A stretch of DNA of 29,877 nucleotides, taken from contig CAYNEL010000008.1 in the NCBI GenBank assembly GCA_964396225.1, positions 1-29,877 of the forward strand, read 5' to 3'. The DNA comes from CAYNEL01 sp964396225. Its GTDB lineage: Bacteria > Patescibacteriota > Minisyncoccia > Moranbacterales > UBA1568. Each line of letters starts with the position of its first letter. Within the stretch, counting starts at the first letter, position 1. The notes below the pieces were generated by a model, which was not told the origin of the DNA, ran no database searches, and saw nothing but the letters and a program-made list of their open reading frames with translations. Shown one piece after another: positions 1-5,454 of the stretch. A program made the position numbers and the translations under genes.

Positions 1-556
1 CTTCCTTCTCCTTCTTGTCCTTCAGCTCCTCGATGAGTTGGTTGTGGCGGTCCACCAGTTTCTGGACGGCTTCCTTGCCCTTGAAACGGTCGTCCTCGCC
101 GATGTGGCCGTCCTTTTCGGCGGTGGCGATTTCCTTCAAGATCTCCTCCCGCACGTTGCGCACGGCGATACGGGCCTCTTCGGCCTTGTGGCCGAGGGCC
201 TTGACCAGGTCCTTGCGACGTTCCTCGGTGAGAGGCGGCAAGTTGATCCGGATGACAGCCCCGTCGTTCACCGGGCTGACCCCGAGGTTGGCTTCCCGGA
301 GAGCGCTCTCGACGTACACCAGGGCGCCACGGTCCCAGGCCTGGATCATGAGGCTCCGCGGTTCCGGCACGGTGATGCTGGCGATTTGCTTGAGCGGGGT
401 CTTGGTCCCGTAGTAGTCCACGAGCACGTGCTCCACCAGGGCGGGCGTGGCCCGGCCGGTGCGGAGGGTGGCGATTTCGTTCTTGAAATGCTCGACGCAG
501 TCGGCGAGTTGCTGTTCTTTGTCGCGGAGGAGATCGGGGATGAAGTTGGGGTACAT
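1..556 (-). CDS. frr: Ribosome recycling factor (RRF), C-terminus cut by window edge
   Basis: RRF works with EF-G to split the post-termination ribosome after peptide release. About 185 residues are visible, which is already the usual family length. The reading frame runs off the window edge in a Lys/Glu-rich helix (ELKDKKEKE), so only a few residues should be missing. Family signatures are clear: an N-terminal helix, then LRTGRATPALVEHVLVDYYG, then TPLKQIASITVPEPRSL and RINLPPLTEERRKDLVK. The ATG at 556-554 is preceded by AAACCT with no Shine-Dalgarno sequence, as for most genes here. It lies 39 bases downstream of the BNR lipoprotein stop. Identity is near certain; only the exact C-terminus is unseen. 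Confidence 0.96.
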   Translation of the reverse strand, partial: MYPNFIPDLLRDKEQQLADCVEHFKNEIATLRTGRATPALVEHVLVDYYGTKTPLKQIASITVPEPRSLMIQAWDRGALVYVESALREANLGVSPVNDGAVIRINLPPLTEERRKDLVKALGHKAEEARIAVRNVREEILKEIATAEKDGHIGEDDRFKGKEAVQKLVDRHNQLIEELKDKKEKE

Positions 557-595
557 AGGTTTGTCAGGGTGAGACGATGGTACGGCGGCAGGGCA

Positions 596-1717
596 TCAGA
601 AAGCGCGGGTGCCGAGATAGAGGACGCTCGGATTGTGGGGATCGTAGAGGATGGTGCCAACCTGGTTCTTGGACTCCACCGGATAGGTGTACCAGCGTAC
701 CCCGCCATCGGTGGACTTGTAGAGGGCCAGTGCCGCCGCGTAGACGATCTCATTACCGTCTTTCGGGTTGACGGCCAGGGCCCGGATGGGGAATTTTTTG
801 GAGCTCTCGATGATGTTCATGAGTTCCCACGTCTCCCCGTAGTCGCGGCTCCGGAGGAGACCTGCCTTGGTGGCGGCGTAGATCGTCCCGCCGACCGTCG
901 GGTCGGCCACAAGAGCGGTCAGGGTGTCGCGCGGATTGACATAGACGGTCTGGTTACCGACCTTGGGCGGCACCACCTTCAGTTCGGTAAAGCTCGCTCC
1001 GCCGTCGCGGCTCTTGAAGAGGCCCTGGTTGACATAGCTGATGTAGACGGTGTTGGGATCCCGGCTGTCGAGGACGATGTGGTTGGCGGGATTGCCTCCG
1101 CCGGCGGCCGGGAGCTGGAAGGCGGTGTTCTTGACATTGGACCAGGTGGCACCGGCGTCCGCCGACTTGATGACGGTCCCGGTGGAGAGACCCGCGTAGA
1201 GCGTCCCGTCGCGCGAGGGATCGACAGCCAGCGAGATGATGACGGATCCCTGGGCCGGCTCGGTGTAGATGCGCTCCCACTTCTGCCCGCCGTCGTCCGT
1301 GCGGTAGAGCTGGCCGCTCCCCTGCCATTCGCCGCTGGCATAGATGCGGTTGCCGTTCCTGGGATCCACCGCCAGACCGTAGACCTTGAGCGGCGGGTAT
1401 TCGAGCTTCTGCCATTCATTGCCACCGTCAGTGGTCAGGAAGACGCCGTCGTCGCGGGTGCCGAGGTAGAGTTTGCTCGGATCCGAGGGATCGATGGCGA
1501 GTGAGAGCGTCTCGGCGCCAGAGAGCATGTTGACGTTCAACTTGTTGTCGCCGGCTTTGGCCGCGCTCTTGGCCTCATAGGTCAGGCCGCCGTCGGTGGA
1601 TTTGAGCACCGCCGCGTCGAGGCCGGTGCGGGCAGGAGTCCCGCCGAGCGACTGGGGCAACGAACATCCGGAGAGCACGAGCACGCACGCCGGCAGGAAC
1701 CACAGGGCTGGTCGCAT
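596..1717 (-). CDS. BNR/Asp-box repeat lipoprotein (Ycf48/sialidase-like beta-propeller)
   Basis: Predicted surface lipoprotein of 373 residues. The N-terminus MRPALWFLPACVLVLSGC is a short hydrophobic signal ending in an LSGC lipobox, with lipidated Cys18. This favours the ATG at 1717 over an upstream in-frame ATG at 1771. The rest is built of repeated Asp-boxes of the S-x-D-x-G-x-x-W type: STDGGLTY, TTDGGNEW, RTDDGGQKW, KSADAGATW, KSRDGGASF, RSRDYGETW and KSTDGGVRW. Each is followed by a strand such as YAGLSTG or IYAATKAG. This implies about seven blades of a beta-propeller like Ycf48 or BNR glycosidase-like proteins. No sialidase catalytic Arg/Glu set is evident, so it may be a scaffold or binding protein rather than an enzyme. 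A candidate promoter lies at 1744-1772. Confidence 0.85.
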   Translation of the reverse strand: MRPALWFLPACVLVLSGCSLPQSLGGTPARTGLDAAVLKSTDGGLTYEAKSAAKAGDNKLNVNMLSGAETLSLAIDPSDPSKLYLGTRDDGVFLTTDGGNEWQKLEYPPLKVYGLAVDPRNGNRIYASGEWQGSGQLYRTDDGGQKWERIYTEPAQGSVIISLAVDPSRDGTLYAGLSTGTVIKSADAGATWSNVKNTAFQLPAAGGGNPANHIVLDSRDPNTVYISYVNQGLFKSRDGGASFTELKVVPPKVGNQTVYVNPRDTLTALVADPTVGGTIYAATKAGLLRSRDYGETWELMNIIESSKKFPIRALAVNPKDGNEIVYAAALALYKSTDGGVRWYTYPVESKNQVGTILYDPHNPSVLYLGTRAF

Positions 1718-1743
1718 AATCGAAGGATTGAAATATGGCTGTA

Positions 1744-1772
1744 TGGTAGCAAAAACACCCGCCCCGGGCAAA
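1744..1772 (-). promoter_or_regulatory. Candidate sigma70 promoter for the BNR lipoprotein gene
   Basis: Minus-strand TTGCCC (1772-1767), 17-base spacer, TACCAT (1749-1744), about 27 bases before the start codon. It follows directly after the tRNA-Lys terminator. Each hexamer matches four of six consensus bases. Confidence 0.5.
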
Positions 1773-1774
1773 CG

Positions 1775-1797
1775 AAAAACGCCCTGGTAAGAGCGTT
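1775..1797 (-). terminator. Intrinsic terminator after tRNA-Lys
   Basis: Minus-strand stem ACGCTCT / AGGGCGT (7 bp with one G-T pair) with loop TACC (1797-1780), followed by TTTTCG. It sits 12 bases past the tRNA 3' end and should end the tRNA transcript. Confidence 0.7.
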
Positions 1798-1809
1798 TTT
1801 AATACAGAG

Positions 1810-1882
1810 TGGGTACAGCAGGATTCGAACCTGCGACCGTTGGCTTAAAAGGCCACTGCTCTACCAGCTGAGCTATGTACCC
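1810..1882 (-). tRNA. tRNA-Lys (UUU anticodon)
   Basis: A 73-base cloverleaf on the minus strand. The acceptor stem GGGTACA pairs with TGTACCC, and the discriminator base is A at 1810. The D arm is GCTC..GAGC. The anticodon arm GTGGC-CTTTTAA-GCCAA carries TTT in the loop. The T arm GCAGG-TTCGAATC-CTGC is canonical. CCA is not encoded, since CTC follows, so CCA must be added by nucleotidyltransferase. Its first ten bases (1882-1873) also encode the last codons and stop of the GIY-YIG gene, so no independent promoter fits between them. The tRNA is probably transcribed through that gene and released by RNase P, whose RNA is also in this window. Confidence 0.95.
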
Positions 1883-2127
1883 AATTTTTGGCGCACGAAG
1901 TCTCGCCCTGTGCCTGACTTCAACCAGCGTTCTCTCTCCATCGCTTCTTTCCTTGTTGGATAGGATTTGGAGTATACCACCTGCCAGTTTCCGCCTACGC
2001 GCTTCGTATAGGCAGTCGCCCGAGATCCAAGCAGTCCATTGTGTCTCTCCATCCGTCTTTCAAGGTCAGCCGTATATCCGGTATACAGTTTCCCGTCCTC
2101 ATTCGCAATAACGTAGACCGTATACAT
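1873..2127 (-). CDS. Small stand-alone GIY-YIG endonuclease domain protein
   Basis: An 84-residue single-domain nuclease of the UvrC/YhbQ-like GIY-YIG type. The N-terminus MYTVYVIAN supplies the first (GIY-equivalent) strand and LYTGYT the YIG-equivalent strand. DLERRMERHN contains the expected catalytic arginine (R24/R25), and EAMERERWLK the metal-binding glutamate region (E64/E66). The stop TAG (1875-1873) lies inside the 5' end of the intact tRNA-Lys, so the last residues GT are read from tRNA sequence. The ATG at 2127 starts about eight bases after a decayed copy of the same tRNA (2135-2189). This resembles a homing-type or integrative cassette rather than a housekeeping gene. Function is unknown; family assignment is confident. 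Confidence 0.9.
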   Translation of the reverse strand: MYTVYVIANEDGKLYTGYTADLERRMERHNGLLGSRATAYTKRVGGNWQVVYSKSYPTRKEAMERERWLKSGTGRDFVRQKLGT

Positions 2128-2134
2128 GATCCCT

Positions 2135-2189
2135 GACCATTGGCTGAAAAGCCCGCCTCAGGCGGGTCTACCAGCTGAGCTATGTACCC
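2135..2189 (-). pseudogene. Decayed partial copy of tRNA-Lys upstream of the GIY-YIG gene
   Basis: Reading the minus strand from 2189, the first 23 bases are identical to the 5' end of the intact tRNA-Lys (1882-1860) through the D arm. The 5' side of the anticodon stem is then replaced by the hairpin CCCGCC-TGA-GGCGGG. After that, CTTTTCAGCCAATGGTC matches the anticodon loop to variable region of the real tRNA (CTTTTAAGCCAACGGTC) at 15 of 17 bases. The T arm and 3' acceptor strand are absent, and the GIY-YIG ATG follows almost at once. It cannot fold as a functional tRNA. Confidence 0.8.
2147..2166 (-). terminator. Terminator-like hairpin inside the tRNA-Lys remnant
   Basis: Minus-strand CCCGCC-TGA-GGCGGG (2166 region to 2152), then CTTTT. 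It lies between the upstream promoter (2224-2251) and the GIY-YIG/tRNA-Lys genes, so it could attenuate both. A related CCCGCC/GGCGGG hairpin ends greA at 6971-6991. Confidence 0.5.
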
Positions 2190-2223
2190 GTGAGATAAAA
2201 AGAAAACGCCCGGAGGCACAATC

Positions 2224-2251
2224 ATCGTACCACAAAACCCTCATCGGTCAA
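2224..2251 (-). promoter_or_regulatory. Candidate promoter of the tRNA-Lys / GIY-YIG locus
   Basis: Minus-strand TTGACC (2251-2246), 16-base spacer, TACGAT (2229-2224) with an upstream TGG that gives an extended -10. It lies about 35 bases before the tRNA-Lys remnant. It is the only good promoter I see ahead of the intact tRNA-Lys, which suggests it was the original tRNA promoter before the cassette arrived. Confidence 0.55.
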
Positions 2252-2255
2252 CCGG

Positions 2256-2291
2256 AAAATAGAAAGGGCCGCGCGATATTCCGCACGGCCC
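2256..2291 (-). terminator. Strong intrinsic terminator after the two-TM mini-protein gene
   Basis: Minus-strand stem GGGCCGTGCG / CGCGCGGCCC (10 bp, one T-G pair) with loop GAATAT (2291-2266), followed by TTTCTATTTT. It begins nine bases after the stop codon at 2300. Confidence 0.85.
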
Positions 2292-2299
2292 CGAGAAAC

Positions 2300-2515
2300 T
2301 TACCACTCGCTCGGATGCCAGAGCCGTCGAAACTGATCCGACGGACACAGGAGCGCCGAGACGAAAACGACGGCCGCAATCATCCCCATCGCGGCGATGA
2401 AAACGTCCCGCGGCTCGGGAATGCTTCCCCGGAGCCACAGCCCGCCAGCAACGATACCGAACATCACGCCGGCGACGATTACCATATTTAAGAAACGCCT
2501 GCAACCCTCGTCCAT
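2300..2515 (-). CDS. Small two-TM membrane protein, unknown function
   Basis: A 71-residue protein. The ATG at 2515 is chosen because a strong Shine-Dalgarno, GGGAGG, sits about nine bases upstream; an in-frame ATG at 2548 lacks one. After a short charged start (MDEGCRRF) come two hydrophobic segments, about residues 10-28 (NMVIVAGVMFGIVAGGLWL) and 37-55 (VFIAAMGMIAAVVFVSALL). The tail is short and cationic/aromatic (RRLWHPSEW). I recognise no family. It is monocistronic, with its own strong terminator. Its SD-led start sets it apart from most neighbours. Confidence 0.65.
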   Translation of the reverse strand: MDEGCRRFLNMVIVAGVMFGIVAGGLWLRGSIPEPRDVFIAAMGMIAAVVFVSALLCPSDQFRRLWHPSEW

Positions 2516-2639
2516 TTTCTTCTCCTCCCAAAGAACATCCGGTCGCATGGCACAGGCCTACCCCGTGCCATTCCGGAATTCACCATAATACCATTTTTTA
2601 TTGGTATAGTCAATAGTGCTTTCAAGGCTTAGAATAGGC

Positions 2640-2677
2640 AAAAGAAGAGGCGCGTCTGGTTTTCCAGTCGCGCCTCG
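2640..2677 (-). terminator. Intrinsic terminator after the DUF218-like gene
   Basis: Minus-strand stem GAGGCGCG-a-CTGG / CCAG-a-CGCGCCTC with loop AAAA (2677-2648), followed by TTCTTTTG. It starts 30 bases after the stop codon at 2708. The remaining bases up to 2516 hold no ORF I can support. Confidence 0.8.
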
Positions 2678-2707
2678 AAATGATTGTGGTCGAAGTGACG
2701 TCCTCCA

Positions 2708-3415
2708 CTACGAGGTGGATGGAAGGCGGGCACTAATGAGATCCTTGATCCTCCCGAACAACTCCATCCTCTCCGAAGGCGGTACCTTGAACAATAAGGG
2801 AAAGACCTCGTGCGGCATCAGTGGGGAGCGGATCATCGGATCGTCGCCGCGATGGGGATGCTCGAAGATGACTGTATGGCCGGCGCAGAATTCGGGCGTC
2901 GAGGACCGGGCAGCCCGTACCATATACCCCAAGCCGCTGAAGTCACACTCCCTTTTTTCATCCAGGACGGCCGCTGTGTTTCCGCACCTGGCGTTATGCC
3001 CGGGGCTCGTCACGGCGATGATTTCCGTGGCGCCGATGGACCGGGCGAACGCGACCACATTCTGCACTTCCTGGTCCGTGTTCTTGGAGGCCGTGTCGAG
3101 ATGAGCCTCCCGGAGAATGGGTCTGAAGATGGCCTCCAGCTGGTATGGATCGTATTGGCGATACCCAGCAAACTCGGGAAATTGGTTGAGTAAGCCGAGT
3201 CGACCCCTGAGAAAAGTGGCGGTGTATTCGCATTCCTTGAGGCCATCCTTTTCGGAAGCGCCAGTGCCGAAGACCAGTTGGGCGCCCTTCTTCATCGCAA
3301 TGAGGAGACCCAAGGGACCGGTGCCGATCCGCTCGCCATCGCCCCAGACGAGCGTTTCCCAACCTACGGTATCGACATGCCGGCCATGCACCAAAACCAC
3401 CGTTTTTTCTGCCAT
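2708..3415 (-). CDS. DUF218/YdcF-like domain protein
   Basis: A 235-residue soluble protein. The ATG at 3415 follows a strong SD (GGAGG, seven bases away); a longer in-frame start at 3487 would cross a leader hairpin. The order of motifs resembles the DUF218 (ElyC/SanA/YdcF) fold. An N-terminal strand AEKTVVLVHG is followed by a WGDGERIGTG region, GAQLVFGTGASEKDGLKECE, SKNTDQEVQNVVAFARSIGA (the N-T-x-E-N-like element), then EIIAVTSPGHNARCG (VTS..H..R). There is no membrane segment, unlike SanA/ElyC. The biochemical role of this family is poorly known; roles in envelope or nucleotide metabolism have been proposed for some members. Own promoter (3484-3512) and terminator. Confidence 0.6.
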   Translation of the reverse strand: MAEKTVVLVHGRHVDTVGWETLVWGDGERIGTGPLGLLIAMKKGAQLVFGTGASEKDGLKECEYTATFLRGRLGLLNQFPEFAGYRQYDPYQLEAIFRPILREAHLDTASKNTDQEVQNVVAFARSIGATEIIAVTSPGHNARCGNTAAVLDEKRECDFSGLGYMVRAARSSTPEFCAGHTVIFEHPHRGDDPMIRSPLMPHEVFPLLFKVPPSERMELFGRIKDLISARLPSTS

Positions 3416-3446
3416 TGTCTGCCTCCTGTGGAAAAAGGTACTGATT

Positions 3447-3478
3447 GAAAAATCCGCCCGATCAAGATGATTCAGGCG
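3447..3478 (-). promoter_or_regulatory. Terminator-like hairpin in the leader of the DUF218-like gene
   Basis: Minus-strand CGCCTGA / TCGGGCG (7 bp with one T-G pair, 10-base loop; 3478-3455), then GATTTTTC. It lies after the promoter and before the SD, so it can act as an attenuator or simply end read-through from serS. Confidence 0.5.
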
Positions 3479-3483
3479 AGACG

Positions 3484-3512
3484 ACAATAGCGAGTTTCCT
3501 GGCCCTTGTCAA
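3484..3512 (-). promoter_or_regulatory. Sigma70 promoter overlapping the serS stop codon
   Basis: Minus-strand TTGACA (3512-3507), exact 17-base spacer, TATTGT (3489-3484). The TGA of serS is part of the -35 hexamer. It drives the DUF218-like gene with a leader of roughly 60 bases. Confidence 0.75.
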
Positions 3513-4834
3513 GCCTTAGGAGTCAGCTTTTCCTTGCCTACGTAGTCGCGGAGCACCTGCGGAACGACAACGCTGCCATCGGGCTGCTGGTGGTTCTCGA
3601 GGATGGCGATCAGGATGCGCGCGCTCGGAAGAGCGGTGTTGTTGAGGAGAAAGGCGAACTTCTTCTCCCCCGTCTTGGGATCGATGTAGCGGATGCTAAG
3701 CCGGCGGGACTGCCAGTCGAGGAAATTGGAAGCGGAGCCGGTCTCACCGTAGCGGCCCATCCCCGGCAGCCAGGCCTCGATGTCGAAGGCGCGGTACTTG
3801 CCGGGGCTCATGTCGCCGGTGCAGATCTGGAGCACCCGGTACGGGAGCCCCAGCTCGCGGTGCATCTCGGCCGAGAGTCCGCGCATCTCGTCCTGGAGCC
3901 GGTCGGCCTCGGCCAAATCGGCCGGGGCCACCACCACCTGCTCGACCTTCATGAATTCGTGGACGCGGTAGAGGCCCTTGGTGTCCTTACCGTAACTGCC
4001 GATCTCGCTCCGGTAGCAGGGCGAAAAGCCGCTCATCCGGAGCGGCAGGCGCGCCCCGTCGAGCGTCTCGTCGGCGTAGTACGCGAGGAGCGAGGGTTCG
4101 GCCGTACCGACGAGGAACTTCTGTTCGCGGCTCGTCTTGCCGTCCTGGTCCTTGTCGGGGGTGGCCACCTGGTAGATCTCGTCGACCAGGGGATCGTACG
4201 CCTCGCCCTTGAAATACCCGCTCCCGCGGAGGGCGAACCCCTTGACCAGGGTGGGCGGCAACATGGGGCAGTACCCCTGGTCCGTCATCCGGCGGAGAGC
4301 GTAGTGCATGATGGCCAGGGCGAGCAACGCTCCGTCCCCGGTGAGGTAGTAGCCACGGTAGCCGGCCACCTTCACCCCGCGCTCGAAGTCGATGAGACCC
4401 AGGGACTCGCCCAGTTCGATGTGCGTCTTGGCGGGAAAAGGCAGGCTGCGCGCCTCCCCCACCCGCTCGATCTCGACGTTCTCCTCGTCGCTCTTGCCCC
4501 GAGGTGTGTCCGGCGAGGGCACCGTCGGGACCAGGGCCATGAGGTGGCCGTACTCGGCCTCGAGCTCACGGAGGGCGGGCTGGGCCGCCTCGAGGCGCTG
4601 CTTGATATCCTTGCCCTTTCGGATGATCTCCTCCCGTTCTTCAGGCGAAGCGGCTTTTTGGATGAGGTCGTTCAGGTCGTTCTTGAGGGATTGGAGCTCC
4701 TCCACCGTACGGAGCGCCTCGACCCGCTCCCGGTCGACCTCAAGCAACCGGTCGATGTCGACGGAGAGGTGCTTGTCCACGACGGCCTGTTTGACCTGGT
4801 CGGCGTGGGCGCGGATGAAGCGGATGTCGAGCAT
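3509..4834 (-). CDS. serS: Seryl-tRNA synthetase
   Basis: Class II synthetase of 441 residues that charges tRNA-Ser. The N-terminal antiparallel coiled-coil arm (about residues 25-105, Leu/Glu/Lys-rich) is followed by the catalytic core. Recognisable elements are GTAEPSLLAYYADE, SPCYRSEIGSYGKDTKGLYR (motif 2), HEFMKVEQ, SASNFLDWQSRRL, and the C-terminal FLLNNTALPSARILIAILEN (motif 3). Length is typical for bacteria. The ATG at 4834 gives the family start MLDIRFIR; a TTG two codons upstream is less likely. It follows idi by 25 bases and is probably co-transcribed with lysS and idi. It has no SD (GCTTATG). Confidence 0.97.
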   Translation of the reverse strand: MLDIRFIRAHADQVKQAVVDKHLSVDIDRLLEVDRERVEALRTVEELQSLKNDLNDLIQKAASPEEREEIIRKGKDIKQRLEAAQPALRELEAEYGHLMALVPTVPSPDTPRGKSDEENVEIERVGEARSLPFPAKTHIELGESLGLIDFERGVKVAGYRGYYLTGDGALLALAIMHYALRRMTDQGYCPMLPPTLVKGFALRGSGYFKGEAYDPLVDEIYQVATPDKDQDGKTSREQKFLVGTAEPSLLAYYADETLDGARLPLRMSGFSPCYRSEIGSYGKDTKGLYRVHEFMKVEQVVVAPADLAEADRLQDEMRGLSAEMHRELGLPYRVLQICTGDMSPGKYRAFDIEAWLPGMGRYGETGSASNFLDWQSRRLSIRYIDPKTGEKKFAFLLNNTALPSARILIAILENHQQPDGSVVVPQVLRDYVGKEKLTPKA

Positions 4835-4859
4835 AAGCAAGTGGTTTCAAATGTCAGGT

Positions 4860-5438
4860 TTATTCGTGTTTCCAGTCCGCGTTGTGCGCCCCGACACGCT
4901 GGAAGACGATCTCGCGCAGGAGGCCGCTCTTCTCCAGGAGCCGGGCTTCCTCGACGCACCATTCGGAGTAACCGGCCTCGTTCTTTTCGAGCTCGGCCAG
5001 GAAATCGTGCCAAGTCGTCCAGCGCACCGCCTCCACCTCGTCCGAATTGGGTTCCGGTTCCCGGTCCACCATGCCAACCACGATGGGACAGATCTCGTTC
5101 TCCATCACACCGTCGCGGGTGAAGCAATAGCGATACGGGAGGGCTTCGGTGAGCCAGAGGGGTTTCAATCCGAGCTCATGCTTGAGGCGACGCTTGGCGG
5201 CGTCGAGCGTGCTCTCACCGGGTCCCGGATGGCCGCAGCAGCTGTTGGACCAGACGAGGGGCCACGTCTTCTTGTGCTTGCTCCGCTGCTGGAGGAGAAA
5301 TTGCCCATCGCTCTGCCGGAAGATGAAAGCCGAGAAAGCCCGGTGGAGCGGGGTTTCCTTGCCATGCACTTCCGCCTTCGGCATGGTGCCGATCTGTTTG
5401 TTCTTCTCGTTGACGAGGACCACCAGTTCTTCGGGCAT
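4860..5438 (-). CDS. idi: Isopentenyl-diphosphate delta-isomerase, type 1 (Nudix fold)
   Basis: A 192-residue cytosolic enzyme interconverting IPP and DMAPP, feeding polyprenol synthesis (undecaprenyl phosphate for cell-wall and surface glycans). Type 1 hallmarks are visible: NEKNKQIGTMPKAEVH, TPLHRAFSAFIF, LLQQRSKHKKTWP, the active-site cysteine region SNSCCGHPGPGE, the Nudix-like AAKRRLKHELGL, and YCFTRDGVMENEICPI with the catalytic glutamate. The C-terminal region WHDFLAEL..YSEW is also typical. It sits between lysS and serS (16- and 25-base gaps), so it is likely part of that operon. A type 1 rather than FMN-dependent type 2 enzyme is worth noting if this is a Patescibacterium. Confidence 0.95.
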   Translation of the reverse strand: MPEELVVLVNEKNKQIGTMPKAEVHGKETPLHRAFSAFIFRQSDGQFLLQQRSKHKKTWPLVWSNSCCGHPGPGESTLDAAKRRLKHELGLKPLWLTEALPYRYCFTRDGVMENEICPIVVGMVDREPEPNSDEVEAVRWTTWHDFLAELEKNEAGYSEWCVEEARLLEKSGLLREIVFQRVGAHNADWKHE

Positions 5439-5454
5439 AGGCCAGGATGATCGA

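Noticed and set aside
38..1504. 488-codon plus-strand open frame opposite frr and the BNR lipoprotein gene
   Set aside because: It is the complement of two convincing proteins; no family resemblance.
1810..2189. Group I intron with GIY-YIG gene inside tRNA-Lys
   Set aside because: The tRNA at 1810-1882 is complete and uninterrupted, so no splicing is needed, and no group I core is evident. A duplication/insertion model fits better.
3506..5122. 538-codon plus-strand open frame opposite serS and idi
   Set aside because: Both minus-strand genes have complete catalytic motifs. The plus frame is low-complexity and has no start signal.
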